Part shown: in pieces, positions 1 through 6,682 of the stretch | Position numbering within the stretch: position 1 is the first letter of the stretch | Layout of the letters: the number at the start of each line of letters is the position of its first letter | NCBI GenBank assembly: GCA_031254385.1 | Contig: JAIRUO010000042.1 | Coordinates: 1 to 11,155 of the forward strand | Source: Treponema sp. | GTDB lineage: Bacteria; Spirochaetota; Spirochaetia; Treponematales; Breznakiellaceae | Reading direction: 5' to 3' | DNA: 11,155 bases | Notes under the pieces: model-generated | Told to the model about the DNA's origin: nothing | The model's input: only the letters and a program-made list of their open reading frames with translations | The model's database searches: none | Made by a program: the position numbers and the translations under genes

Positions 1-707
1 TCCCTGAACTGGCAGGCTTCCACGATTTCAAGAGTCCCTTTGGTGGCCTCTGGCCAGGAATTAAGCCGTTTTCGCAAATCCTTGGAGGCTTTAAAAAGGC
101 CGTCTTCATCGCTGACCGAATCGTTGTCCGTATCATTGAGCGACAAGCTACCAATGGTTTTGTTCAAGTCTATAGCCCGCAAGACTTTATGAACCGCATA
201 GTCGGATTTATCAAGAAAAACCGAAGTATCCAGAAACGCAAGTGGCAACTCCTTATGTTTGCATAAGACCCTTATGTCGTCAGGTGTGATGGCGGCATAG
301 AGTTTTCTCACCCTGCCTGTTAATTCACATAACGCCTTGTTGTCAGCGGAAGCCAGGATCAGGCCATCGGCGTTTTCTCGCAAGAAGGAGAGGGGATTAA
401 ATTGAGGAATGTCTTTGTTCCTTTCGCTCAAGATTTCACAGAGACGTCCAAAACCTTTGCGGTTTTCCACAAAGCAATAAACCGCACCGCTTGTATGGGT
501 CCCAGCAGTTAATGTCGCGCCGATGATGGGTCGTATCTGTCTTTCTTTTGCTTCTTCCAAAAAGGTATGCACGCCGTAGAGGTTATTGATATCGCAGAAT
601 GAAACTGTTTTAACCCCATAGGATGTCGCCCGTTCCAGAATTGTAGCCGGCTTATGTATGCCGTAAAGCAGGGAATATGCTGAACAGAGGCCGAGTCTAG
701 CGTCCAT
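1..707 (-). CDS. DnaE-type DNA polymerase III alpha subunit, N-terminal part (DnaE2/ImuC-like), cut by left edge
   Basis: An open frame runs without stops from the ATG at 705-707 to the left edge (235 codons visible); the polymerase core lies outside the window. The start overlaps the end of the ImuB-like gene by 11 nt and has no good Shine-Dalgarno, so translation is probably coupled. The N-terminus fits the PHP domain of bacterial replicative-type alpha subunits: LCSAYSLLYGIHKP (residues 7-20), then FCDINNLYG (37-45) and RPIIGATL (59-66), matching the VHSDYSMIDG, TDFTNLCG and KPIVGADF segments of E. coli DnaE. The two metal-binding His of an active PHP (HxxxHSxYS pattern) are Arg and Cys here, so the PHP site is probably inactive. 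Pairing with an ImuB-like gene suggests a translesion (error-prone) polymerase rather than the main replicase; this is inference. A divergent second DnaE is the alternative. Confidence 0.8.
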   Translation of the reverse strand, partial: MDARLGLCSAYSLLYGIHKPATILERATSYGVKTVSFCDINNLYGVHTFLEEAKERQIRPIIGATLTAGTHTSGAVYCFVENRKGFGRLCEILSERNKDIPQFNPLSFLRENADGLILASADNKALCELTGRVRKLYAAITPDDIRVLCKHKELPLAFLDTSVFLDKSDYAVHKVLRAIDLNKTIGSLSLNDTDNDSVSDEDGLFKASKDLRKRLNSWPEATKGTLEIVEACQFR

Positions 708-1860
708 AGCTGGAAGCCGCCAGAGTTACTCCGCGCATAAGCGAGGACACCCCATAGCGGCCCTGTACTAAGTCAACCGCTTCCTGGAAGCGGCTTTTTT
801 TCGCATCACGCTCCGGCTCAAACAGATCGTAGGTATAGCCGGAGGGGGCCAGGTTTTCCAGGGCAAGGTAAATGGTGCGAATCCTGATGCGGCGGTTTAC
901 GGTTCTTTTGTACAAACGCTCTGCCGCCGTCAAAATTTCATTATCCAGTACGAAAAGCTGTTTGCCTCTTTCTATGCCTTCTGTCGCTACACCATCGCTG
1001 TATATGACCGCAAGTCGAATCGACCCAGCCCCGAGTTTTTCCTTTCGCATTTCAAGGCCACCGTCTTCGGTCAGGGAAGCAAGAGCACCTTTGATAATTG
1101 TTTCATCGATTACACTCTCCTCAAAGTCAGCCTTTTTTTCAATTTTCCGATTCGCCCAGGTTCCAACCGGGCTGTTGTCTATACCCCTAGCAGCGTCCCG
1201 CAGGGAAAGGCCCTTTTTCCCGAACAGGGACGCAGCTTCCCCGTCCGAAAGCGCCGCCAGTTCGCCAGCCTCCCTAAAACCCGTTATCTGCAAGGTTTTT
1301 AGCAGAGGTAGGTCCAGGCCAGGAAGCAGAGCAATATCCTTATGAATGAGGAAGGCCGTCTCTTCCCCTGGGCATACCTCAATCAGCCCTTCCGGCCTTA
1401 TGACCCGGCTTGCCACTTTGGAAACCAGTTTGTTGGTCGCTGTCGCAGCAGCAGCCTCCATAGCCAGAGCATCGGTGATTTCATTTTGAATATGATGAAT
1501 ACAGTCCTTGGGGGGCCCAAAAAGCCGCTTTGTTCCGGTAATATCAAGGTAAATATTTCCAGCCTCATCGTTTTGCCATACTGGGGCGTAACGGTTTACA
1601 ATGGTTTCCAGCGCATTATTTATTCTGGCATAAGCTGTGGGATCGGGACTTATTATCGCCAAATCCCGCACCATGCGCCTGGCTACTGTCAAGGCAAGGC
1701 CCGGCTTGATATTCTGCCTGAGCGCTTCCGGCGAGACATCCCAGGCTGTCCCGGCCTTTCCGGCAATCACGTAGGGCCTACCCCTAAGACGGGGGTCAAG
1801 CAGGGCCGCCACTGCTGCTCTAAAACCGATAAAGTTAAGATGACCAATTGCCCTTTCCAT
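697..1860 (-). CDS. ImuB-like, probably inactive Y-family DNA polymerase homologue
   Basis: 387 aa. The N-terminus GHLNFIGFRAAVA (residues 6-18) aligns with the Y-family catalytic segment HVDMDCFFAAVE, but both Asp positions are replaced (Asn9 and Ile11), so polymerase activity is unlikely. YLDITGTKRLFG (104-115) matches the LDVTGxxRLFG segment of Y-family palm domains and ImuB. GLDLPLLKTLQITGFREAGEL (181-201) resembles the helix-hairpin-helix thumb, and the C-terminal part looks like a little-finger domain ending in DLFEPERDAKKSRFQEAVD (345-363), where DLF may be a beta-clamp contact. ImuB proteins are inactive Y-family members that connect ImuC/DnaE2 to the clamp in SOS mutagenesis; the overlapping downstream DnaE-like gene supports that role here. 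No imuA or recA-like gene is adjacent. The promoter carries a LexA-like palindrome. A catalytically dead DinB relative is the alternative. Confidence 0.75.
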   Translation of the reverse strand: MERAIGHLNFIGFRAAVAALLDPRLRGRPYVIAGKAGTAWDVSPEALRQNIKPGLALTVARRMVRDLAIISPDPTAYARINNALETIVNRYAPVWQNDEAGNIYLDITGTKRLFGPPKDCIHHIQNEITDALAMEAAAATATNKLVSKVASRVIRPEGLIEVCPGEETAFLIHKDIALLPGLDLPLLKTLQITGFREAGELAALSDGEAASLFGKKGLSLRDAARGIDNSPVGTWANRKIEKKADFEESVIDETIIKGALASLTEDGGLEMRKEKLGAGSIRLAVIYSDGVATEGIERGKQLFVLDNEILTAAERLYKRTVNRRIRIRTIYLALENLAPSGYTYDLFEPERDAKKSRFQEAVDLVQGRYGVSSLMRGVTLAASSYGR

Positions 1861-1873
1861 GTTTTTATAATAT

Positions 1874-1901
1874 ACTATACTAATGTATAGGTATTAGTCA
1901 A
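1874..1901 (-). promoter_or_regulatory. Promoter of the ImuB-like/DnaE-like cassette
   Basis: On the minus strand TTGACT (1896-1901) is followed after 16 nt by TATAGT (1874-1879). Transcription would start near 1867, only about 7 nt before the ATG at 1858-1860. No Shine-Dalgarno is visible, so the transcript may be nearly leaderless. Confidence 0.55.
1875..1890. promoter_or_regulatory. Candidate LexA-type operator (SOS-box-like palindrome)
   Basis: CTATAC-TAAT-GTATAG is a perfect 6-4-6 inverted repeat lying between the -35 and -10 boxes and overlapping the -10. Its length and outer bases (CTAT-N8-ATAG) resemble the E. coli LexA box (CTGT-N8-ACAG). A DNA-damage polymerase cassette is the expected kind of target. 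Which protein binds it is inference; LexA site sequences vary among phyla. Confidence 0.45.
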
Positions 1902-1903
1902 TG

Positions 1904-1937
1904 GGCATAAAACCGGCATCCTTGCCGTTTTTATGCC
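1904..1937. repeat. Intergenic hairpin 1
   Basis: Two 14-nt arms (GGCATAAAACCGGC at 1904-1917 and GCCGTTTTTATGCC at 1924-1937) pair with one mismatch around a 6-nt loop. The hairpin lies between divergent genes, where a terminator is not needed. It shares the core GGCATCCYTGCCG with the hairpin at 1977-1992, suggesting a small dispersed palindromic repeat. Confidence 0.6.
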
Positions 1938-1976
1938 TCAACGAATGCTGCGAATTCGTCAGTTACAGTTTTTAAA

Positions 1977-1992
1977 GCGGCATCCCTGCCGC
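1977..1992. repeat. Intergenic hairpin 2
   Basis: GCGGCA-TCCC-TGCCGC forms a perfect 6-bp stem with a 4-nt loop. It contains the same GGCATCCYTGCCG core as hairpin 1, about 60 bp away. No T-run follows on either strand, so it is not a typical terminator. Confidence 0.55.
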
Positions 1993-2018
1993 AACATATC
2001 TCTAAATTACCTAAATTC

Positions 2019-2027
2019 TGGTATGAT
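2019..2027 (+). promoter_or_regulatory. Extended -10 promoter of the dehydrogenase gene
   Basis: TGGTATGAT matches the extended -10 form TGnTATAAT at eight of the nine positions, counting n as free. There is no convincing -35. The -10 ends 8 nt before the ATG at 2036, and no Shine-Dalgarno is seen, so the mRNA would be leaderless or nearly so. Confidence 0.45.
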
Positions 2028-2035
2028 TCTATTCC

Positions 2036-2992
2036 ATGAAGATAGTAATACTTGATGGTTACACCCAAAACCCCGGTGATTTAAGTTGGGCGGGCTTCGA
2101 AGCGCTCGGCGAAATTAACGTTTACGACCGCACTCCGGCGGATAAAATCATCGGGAGAATCGGCGCAGCAGAGGTTGTGTTGACCAATAAAACGCCCTTC
2201 TCAAAGGAGACCTTCGATGCGTGCCCGAATATCAAATACATAGGCGTGTTGGCAACGGGCTACAATGTCGTGGACCTTGTGGCGGCAAAACAAAAAGGGA
2301 TTGTGGTAACGAATATTCCGGCCTACGGCACGGATGCTGTGGGCCAATTTGCAATAGCCTTGTTGCTTGAGATTTGTCATCACATCGGCCATCACAACGA
2401 GGCCGTCCATACGGGACGCTGGGAAAACAACGAGGACTGGTGCTTCTGGGACTACCCGCTCATCGAGCTGGCAGCTAAAACGATGGGTATAATCGGCTTT
2501 GGCAGGATCGGACAGTCCGTCGGAAGAATAGCGAAGGCGCTCGGTATGCGTGTGATTGCGTTTGACGAAAACCCTAACGACAGCGGCAAGGCAATTGCAG
2601 AGTATGTAACGCTGGACGAAGTTCTGGCGCAGTCCGACGTAATTTCGCTGCACTGCCCGTTATTTCCATCGACGCAGGGCATCATCAACAAGGACCGTAT
2701 CGCCAAAATGAAGGACGGCGTAATTATCATTAACAATTCCCGCGGTCCTCTGATTGTAGAACAGGATTTAGCCGATGCGCTCAATTCTGGCAAAGTCTAC
2801 GCCGCCGGAGTTGACGTGGTATCCAGCGAGCCTATCAAGGGAGATAATCCGCTGCTGACTGCTAAAAATTGCATCATAACGCCGCATATCTCCTGGGCGC
2901 CGAAGGAGAGCCGACAGCGGCTGATGGATATTGCTGTCAATAATTTAAAGCAGTTTATCAACGGCAGTCCGGTAAATGTGGTGAATGAATAA
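2036..2992 (+). CDS. NAD-dependent D-2-hydroxyacid dehydrogenase (glycerate/hydroxypyruvate reductase type)
   Basis: 318 aa, normal length for the family. It reversibly reduces a 2-keto acid to the D-2-hydroxy acid in the cytoplasm. Visible features are the substrate-domain segment LATGYNVVDL (72-81); a Rossmann loop GFGRIG (154-159) with an Asp at 177 after the second strand, which favours NAD over NADP; and the catalytic set Arg236 (in NNSRGPL), Glu265 (SSEP) and His284 (TPHISW). NIPAYGTDAVGQFAIALLLE (93-112) and the W after the catalytic His are typical of the glycerate dehydrogenase/HprA subgroup, so hydroxypyruvate or glyoxylate is the likely substrate, but related keto acids cannot be excluded. 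It stands alone, diverging from the ImuB-like gene and converging on the 3007-3942 gene with 14 nt between them. Base composition matches the flanks rather than the AT-rich genes that follow. Confidence 0.9.
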   Translation: MKIVILDGYTQNPGDLSWAGFEALGEINVYDRTPADKIIGRIGAAEVVLTNKTPFSKETFDACPNIKYIGVLATGYNVVDLVAAKQKGIVVTNIPAYGTDAVGQFAIALLLEICHHIGHHNEAVHTGRWENNEDWCFWDYPLIELAAKTMGIIGFGRIGQSVGRIAKALGMRVIAFDENPNDSGKAIAEYVTLDEVLAQSDVISLHCPLFPSTQGIINKDRIAKMKDGVIIINNSRGPLIVEQDLADALNSGKVYAAGVDVVSSEPIKGDNPLLTAKNCIITPHISWAPKESRQRLMDIAVNNLKQFINGSPVNVVNE

Positions 2993-3006
2993 ATGAGTAT
3001 TCGTCT

Positions 3007-3942
3007 TTATTTTATTAATGAAAATACTAACGAAATAATTGATAAAATCAGTATTACGCAGATTACAATGCAGCTAATAAAGAACATTTTTTTATACCTA
3101 AGAAATTCAAGTTGGAATTCATTTATTTTTTTATTTTGTTGGTTAACTGACTTTTTTAACGAAGCTAGGGAATTAGTAAGTTCATCTACTGTAGTTAAAA
3201 GTGATTTTATTCTTTGAAAATTTGATTTTGCCTTCCTTTCAGTAGCATTAATTTTATTTTCATTGTTTTCAAGCGATAAATCATGAGTAGTTAATAGTGA
3301 TTTTAATTTTTGAAGATTTGATTTTGTTTTCTTTTCTGTAGCATTTATTTTATTCTCATTATTTTTTATCGATATATGATGCAGTTTTACATCTTTTTCC
3401 AGATTTTCTTGTTTAAATAAAATATCTTCTTGTGCTTTTAATTGTTTGATTACATTTATTATTTCTCTTTTGGCTAGGTCTGATAACTCTTGTTCAGAAG
3501 CCCCTTTCATTTTTAATTGCAACTGTCTTACGGTTGATCGATTTAATGCGATATTACTGACACCAAGGGCAAATAAGTATTTACTTATCTCAGAAAGTTT
3601 TCTCTGGAACTCAAATGAAATTTTTTGCGCTTCCACTCCTGACATAACAGCCTTCGCTATATCATAACCTGCTCCCTGCAAAGCTTCTATTGCCTTTTTC
3701 TTGTGACCAAACCCGGCTGATTGACTACGAGCTGAAGTAGCGCTGTTAGTAGCATTTTCAGCCATTTTGATTGCTTCTCTTACACTTTCGTCCAATTCAT
3801 TAAGTTTTTGTACCTGTTCGCCAATTATTGTAGGCAAATCGCTTTCCTTGATATTCCCTAAAGAAATTTCACCATCTTCAATAACGGCAATTTCTGTTGT
3901 CTCGCTTGCTATTTTTCTAGGTTTTCTATTAATTATCCCCAT
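3007..3942 (-). CDS. Coiled-coil protein with C-terminal membrane anchor, unknown function
   Basis: 311 aa; I do not recognise a named family. The N-terminus is polar and lacks a signal peptide. Heptad-like, Lys/Glu/Asn-rich helices run from about 40 to 285. A 32-residue unit starting NNENKINATE is repeated in tandem (194-225 and 226-257). One strongly hydrophobic segment (about 286-309) ends the chain with only a Lys after it, so the protein is predicted to be tail-anchored with most of it in the cytoplasm. GAGGAG sits 9 nt before the ATG. The start overlaps the end of the 494-aa gene by 10 nt, so the two are probably co-translated and may work together. The gene is AT-rich like its two upstream neighbours and unlike the flanks. 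A scaffold or membrane-contact role is possible; nothing catalytic is visible. Confidence 0.8.
   Translation of the reverse strand: MGIINRKPRKIASETTEIAVIEDGEISLGNIKESDLPTIIGEQVQKLNELDESVREAIKMAENATNSATSARSQSAGFGHKKKAIEALQGAGYDIAKAVMSGVEAQKISFEFQRKLSEISKYLFALGVSNIALNRSTVRQLQLKMKGASEQELSDLAKREIINVIKQLKAQEDILFKQENLEKDVKLHHISIKNNENKINATEKKTKSNLQKLKSLLTTHDLSLENNENKINATERKAKSNFQRIKSLLTTVDELTNSLASLKKSVNQQNKKINEFQLEFLRYKKMFFISCIVICVILILSIISLVFSLIK
3172..3363 (-). repeat. 96-bp tandem repeat inside the coiled-coil gene (two units)
   Basis: Unit 1 (3268-3363) and unit 2 (3172-3267) both encode NNENKINATE followed by a K-rich stretch, SN, and KSLLTT. The match is good at both DNA and protein level, with conservative changes such as K/R and L/F. 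This indicates an in-frame duplication extending the coiled coil by 32 residues. Confidence 0.8.
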
Positions 3943-5417
3943 TTTAGCGTCTCCTCAATCTCATTAATAAATTTTTTATCTTTTCGTTCAATCAGCTTTT
4001 TACTACGCTCAATATCATCTATATCAGCCTCGATTGCCTTTAATGATTCAATATAAAAAACAATAGTTTTGTCCATCATATCAAATACTTCATTGATAGT
4101 TTGTTCTGTTTCTTTAGCGGCTATCCACATATCAGCCTGAAGGTAGAAAATTTTTGCATTTGAAAGATGCAATTGTTCACTATAAATAGCAATTCTTTTA
4201 TTTCGTAGTTTACTGCGTTGTATGCCCATCTTTACATCAGAATAAACTGCTATTGCAAATCTTCCGACTCCCACAAAATTAACACGTAAAATAAATTCCT
4301 TTGCAAATAGAGCGGGATTTCCTCCAGACTTCAAAGCACCTCGAATTGCGGCATCAATAAGATCGCAAGCGGTAAATGTTCCTGTAGCTATGGTCAACAT
4401 TCTAACAATTGTCCGATTATTCCATGGTAAACAATTCTTCCATTCGATTTCTTTAAAATTACCTTTTTCTTTTATTTCCCTAACTAGACGGCGTATAAAA
4501 TAAAAAGCCCGAACTATGACTTCATTTAGAATTACAGGAACGGCTTGGCGTCCTAATTCATGACCAACAGCCATCTCACTGCGTAAATCAAATTTATTCT
4601 TTACAAATGCATCATTTATTTTTTTGGGTAAACCTGAATTTTTTAGTCCCGGCATCATAGATAATTCTTTGAGAAGTGAAACTATAGGTCCAGGTATACC
4701 CATTCCAACTCCTGCGGTTTTTTTACTACCGGACATATCACTAACAAGATGATAAAACCAATTAATAGTTCCGGCAAATATTTTACTTATAAAATCATGA
4801 CCTATTAATCCCTCTCCATTTTCGTCAATTGAAATAGGTAAAAATGTACCACTGCTATTTTGAAAATATCCTTTTTTAGTAAATTGTGTTAAGATTGAAA
4901 AAAACAAACCAATTGGGGATGGGTGATGCGCTAGATCATCTATATGGTGGCTTTTGGCACTAATCCCCGTATTTCCTCCTTTCCATATATTATCGCTGGG
5001 AATTTTAAATTTATTTTCAAGGTGTTGAATTGCACCATCTAGGCGGTTACCGTTATAACCCTGTTTTTTTGCAGTTTTCATTACAAAATCATTTACTGTT
5101 TTGTTACTCCAATCTTTACCACGTTTAAAACTGAATTCTCCTACCCACAGAGAGTCAACGATCCCAGCTATTATTCCACTTCCAACAGCTACCATATAAT
5201 CAATGCCGTCTGCATGATTAGTTAAGCGGTCGATTTCCTTGTTTAACTCTTCTATTTTGTCTGAGTTTATTTGCAGCCTTGTTTCTATTTGATTTTTTGC
5301 CTTAATAATGGCTAATTTCTTTGGATCATTTTCGAAGGAAGTATCTAAAGGCGGAATAATTTCATATTCTACTTCAAAACCGTCAACAACAGTTTTTAAG
5401 TTCATTAATGATGTCAT
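3933..5417 (-). CDS. Conserved-looking 494-aa protein of unknown function with His/Asp-rich motif
   Basis: I cannot name the family, though it resembles unnamed hypothetical proteins I recall from anaerobic gut bacteria. Residues 33-68 look like a coiled coil. A Gly-rich hydrophobic stretch follows (72-95, with GSGIIAGIVDSLWVG), possibly membrane-inserting. HHIDDLAHHPSP (157-168) concentrates four His and two Asp; FYHLVSDMSGS (221-231) and GHELGRQAVP (285-294) add further His and acidic residues, so a metal site is conceivable but unproven. Two more amphipathic or hydrophobic stretches lie near 296-313 and 340-362, and KSGGNPALFAKEF (363-375) looks strongly constrained. The C-terminus (410-490) is helical and charged. 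Start: ATG at 5415-5417 with AGGAG about 10 nt upstream; Met5 is an alternative. It has its own promoter candidate and overlaps the downstream coiled-coil gene by 10 nt. Confidence 0.8.
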   Translation of the reverse strand: MTSLMNLKTVVDGFEVEYEIIPPLDTSFENDPKKLAIIKAKNQIETRLQINSDKIEELNKEIDRLTNHADGIDYMVAVGSGIIAGIVDSLWVGEFSFKRGKDWSNKTVNDFVMKTAKKQGYNGNRLDGAIQHLENKFKIPSDNIWKGGNTGISAKSHHIDDLAHHPSPIGLFFSILTQFTKKGYFQNSSGTFLPISIDENGEGLIGHDFISKIFAGTINWFYHLVSDMSGSKKTAGVGMGIPGPIVSLLKELSMMPGLKNSGLPKKINDAFVKNKFDLRSEMAVGHELGRQAVPVILNEVIVRAFYFIRRLVREIKEKGNFKEIEWKNCLPWNNRTIVRMLTIATGTFTACDLIDAAIRGALKSGGNPALFAKEFILRVNFVGVGRFAIAVYSDVKMGIQRSKLRNKRIAIYSEQLHLSNAKIFYLQADMWIAAKETEQTINEVFDMMDKTIVFYIESLKAIEADIDDIERSKKLIERKDKKFINEIEETLKWG

Positions 5418-5493
5418 GTTTGAATCATCTCCTACACCTGATGTTGGTGCCAGAAAAAACCGTAGTTTTTAGGAAATTTTTGTCTTATAACTT

Positions 5494-5521
5494 ATAATAA
5501 TTTTCCTGCAATAATTGTCAA
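5494..5521 (-). promoter_or_regulatory. Promoter for the 494-aa gene and the downstream coiled-coil gene
   Basis: On the minus strand a consensus TTGACA (5516-5521) is followed after 16 nt by TATTAT (5494-5499), giving a leader of about 70 nt. The -35 lies inside the 16-nt block also present at 6667-6682. TCCTGC (5504-5509) and GCAGGA (5529-5534) form an inverted repeat framing the -35. Confidence 0.55.
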
Positions 5522-5528
5522 TACCCCA
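5513..5528. repeat. Promoter-linked repeat, copy 1
   Basis: AATTGTCAATACCCCA is identical to the block at 6667-6682, and both are followed within a base or so by CAGGA. Each copy contains the -35 box of the promoter behind it, so the repeat is likely a shared regulatory site rather than a mobile remnant. Confidence 0.7.
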
Positions 5529-5552
5529 GCAGGACTCATGAATTATTCCTTA

Positions 5553-6551
5553 TTACCAATCTCCTTTAAAAAAAGAAATAATTTGTGCAATTGTAGAAAT
5601 AATTATTGCTATTCCGGCAATAATTGCAAGATAACCGTTTGAACCGCCTTTTTTCTTTAAAAGATCGATTGTTTGCTCTTTTGTGAATTTTTTTGAAGAG
5701 CAATCTTTCAAAATACCCAGGTAGCGTTTATAGAGTATAAACGGGTTTATAAGAGACTGAATGGCCATTAATAATACCATTACCGCAAACCCCCAAACTT
5801 CTCCAGATGCTTCTCCAACAGCAACAAAAAAAATAATATCAATTGCTATAAAAATAGCTCCCAATACATAAACCTTTCGATAAAGCAAAGAAAAAGCCCA
5901 TCCAATAATAGTGGGAAGGTCATGTTTATAGAACAAGGCCCATGATGATTTTACCGCATATTTTGCAAAAGCCTGTTTATATGTAAGGAAACTTGAACCT
6001 ATTAACCCGCGAAGTAAACGCATGATTGGGTTTATATTGTCTTCGATGATAAACGCCTCAAGATAATCTAGCCTTTTTTCATCGGGTATTGCTTCTTCAA
6101 CAGTTTCAATCTTGGCAAGCGATTCAAATACCTTGCAAATTTGCGCTATATCTTCTGCATTTGTTTCTGTAAAATCGAAGGTGATTTCCAATATATTGGG
6201 ATTTGTCAGATCCGTTCTGGTTAATGTTACTGTATGCTCCAAAAGCCCTTTATCAGAAGCACATTCATAATGTGCTAATTCTTTGAAAGAAACATTTCCG
6301 GGTTTTGTAGTCTTTTTCCCGTTTACTGAGACATTTGCCAGCAAGGAGCCATTCCATTCAATACCATCTTCTGTTATTGCAATACCACCGGGATTTTTTT
6401 TATTCCAGCCCTGATCAATAACACCGATGACACTGTCCTTGTCTTTGATTTTTTCCACGATTGATTTGAAAACTAAATCGTCCTCATTCAAACAGATAAA
6501 CCTGGAATTGAACTCGCTCAGCCTTTGTTTAGTTTCTTCTCTCTTTTCCAT
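5553..6551 (-). CDS. PH-like domain plus DUF2628-like membrane protein
   Basis: 332 aa. Residues about 36-146 look like a bacterial PH-like (YokE/bPH type) beta-rich domain, with GGIAITEDGIEWNG (55-68) as the typical strand-turn-strand. The second half resembles DUF2628: SSWALFYKHD (202-211) and SLLYRKVYVLG (221-231) fit its F-x-W-A-x-FF...LLYRKMY pattern, followed by hydrophobic segments at about 227-245, 252-275 and 307-327. The protein should sit in the inner membrane with the PH-like domain in the cytoplasm. AAAGGAG lies 9 nt before the ATG at 6549-6551. It is transcribed from a near-consensus promoter and separated by 135 nt from the next leftward gene, which has its own promoter carrying the same 16-nt block. 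Function unknown; lipid or protein sensing at the membrane is a guess from the PH-like fold. Confidence 0.8.
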   Translation of the reverse strand: MEKREETKQRLSEFNSRFICLNEDDLVFKSIVEKIKDKDSVIGVIDQGWNKKNPGGIAITEDGIEWNGSLLANVSVNGKKTTKPGNVSFKELAHYECASDKGLLEHTVTLTRTDLTNPNILEITFDFTETNAEDIAQICKVFESLAKIETVEEAIPDEKRLDYLEAFIIEDNINPIMRLLRGLIGSSFLTYKQAFAKYAVKSSWALFYKHDLPTIIGWAFSLLYRKVYVLGAIFIAIDIIFFVAVGEASGEVWGFAVMVLLMAIQSLINPFILYKRYLGILKDCSSKKFTKEQTIDLLKKKGGSNGYLAIIAGIAIIISTIAQIISFFKGDW

Positions 6552-6623
6552 GATTTGTTACTCCTTTATATGCCAATACTTTGAATTTACCCGTAAAACT
6601 TACAAAACCAATTCTTTCTACGC

Positions 6624-6638
6624 TTTCCTGTAAGGAAA
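6624..6638. promoter_or_regulatory. Candidate operator palindrome downstream of the -10
   Basis: TTTCCT-GTA-AGGAAA is a perfect 6-3-6 inverted repeat at the expected transcription start or early leader of the PH/DUF2628 gene. Related half-sites are ACAGGAAAT (6682-6690), TTCCCTGTA (6705-6713) and TTTCCTGCA (5502-5510). The divergent XRE regulator is the obvious candidate binder; this is inference. Confidence 0.45.
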
Positions 6639-6646
6639 TATAAGTT

Positions 6647-6675
6647 ATTATATTTCCCCTATAGTAAATTGTCAA
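6647..6675 (-). promoter_or_regulatory. Consensus sigma70-type promoter of the PH/DUF2628 gene
   Basis: The minus strand reads TTGACA (6670-6675), 17 nt, TATAAT (6647-6652): a perfect match to both boxes and spacing. It is likely strong unless repressed, and possible repressor half-sites surround it. Confidence 0.75.
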
Positions 6676-6682
6676 TACCCCA
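6667..6682. repeat. Promoter-linked repeat, copy 2
   Basis: Identical 16-nt block to 5513-5528 (AATTGTCAATACCCCA). Here it holds the -35 boxes of both divergent promoters, because TTGTCAA reads as TTGTCA on the plus strand and TTGACA on the minus strand. Confidence 0.7.

Noticed and set aside
872..1890. Plus-strand ORFs opposite the ImuB-like gene.
   Set aside because: They are antisense shadows of a gene with clear family motifs, with low-complexity Ser/Arg-rich translations.
2918..2935. AGCGGCTGAT inside the dehydrogenase gene matches the tRNA-Gly acceptor end and could be a left att site for the AT-rich module.
   Set aside because: Only about 10 bases match, and they encode conserved residues (RQRLMD) of the enzyme, so chance is the simpler explanation.
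2996..3029. AGTATT/AATACT inverted repeat between the convergent dehydrogenase and coiled-coil genes as a terminator.
   Set aside because: Only a 6-bp AT-rich stem with a large loop that extends into the coding end of the 3007-3942 gene.
5494..5541. A 15-codon minus-strand ORF (MSPAGVLTIIAG...) with an AGGA upstream, before the 494-aa gene.
   Set aside because: It coincides with the promoter block, and the second copy of that block has a stop in the equivalent frame, so coding is unlikely.
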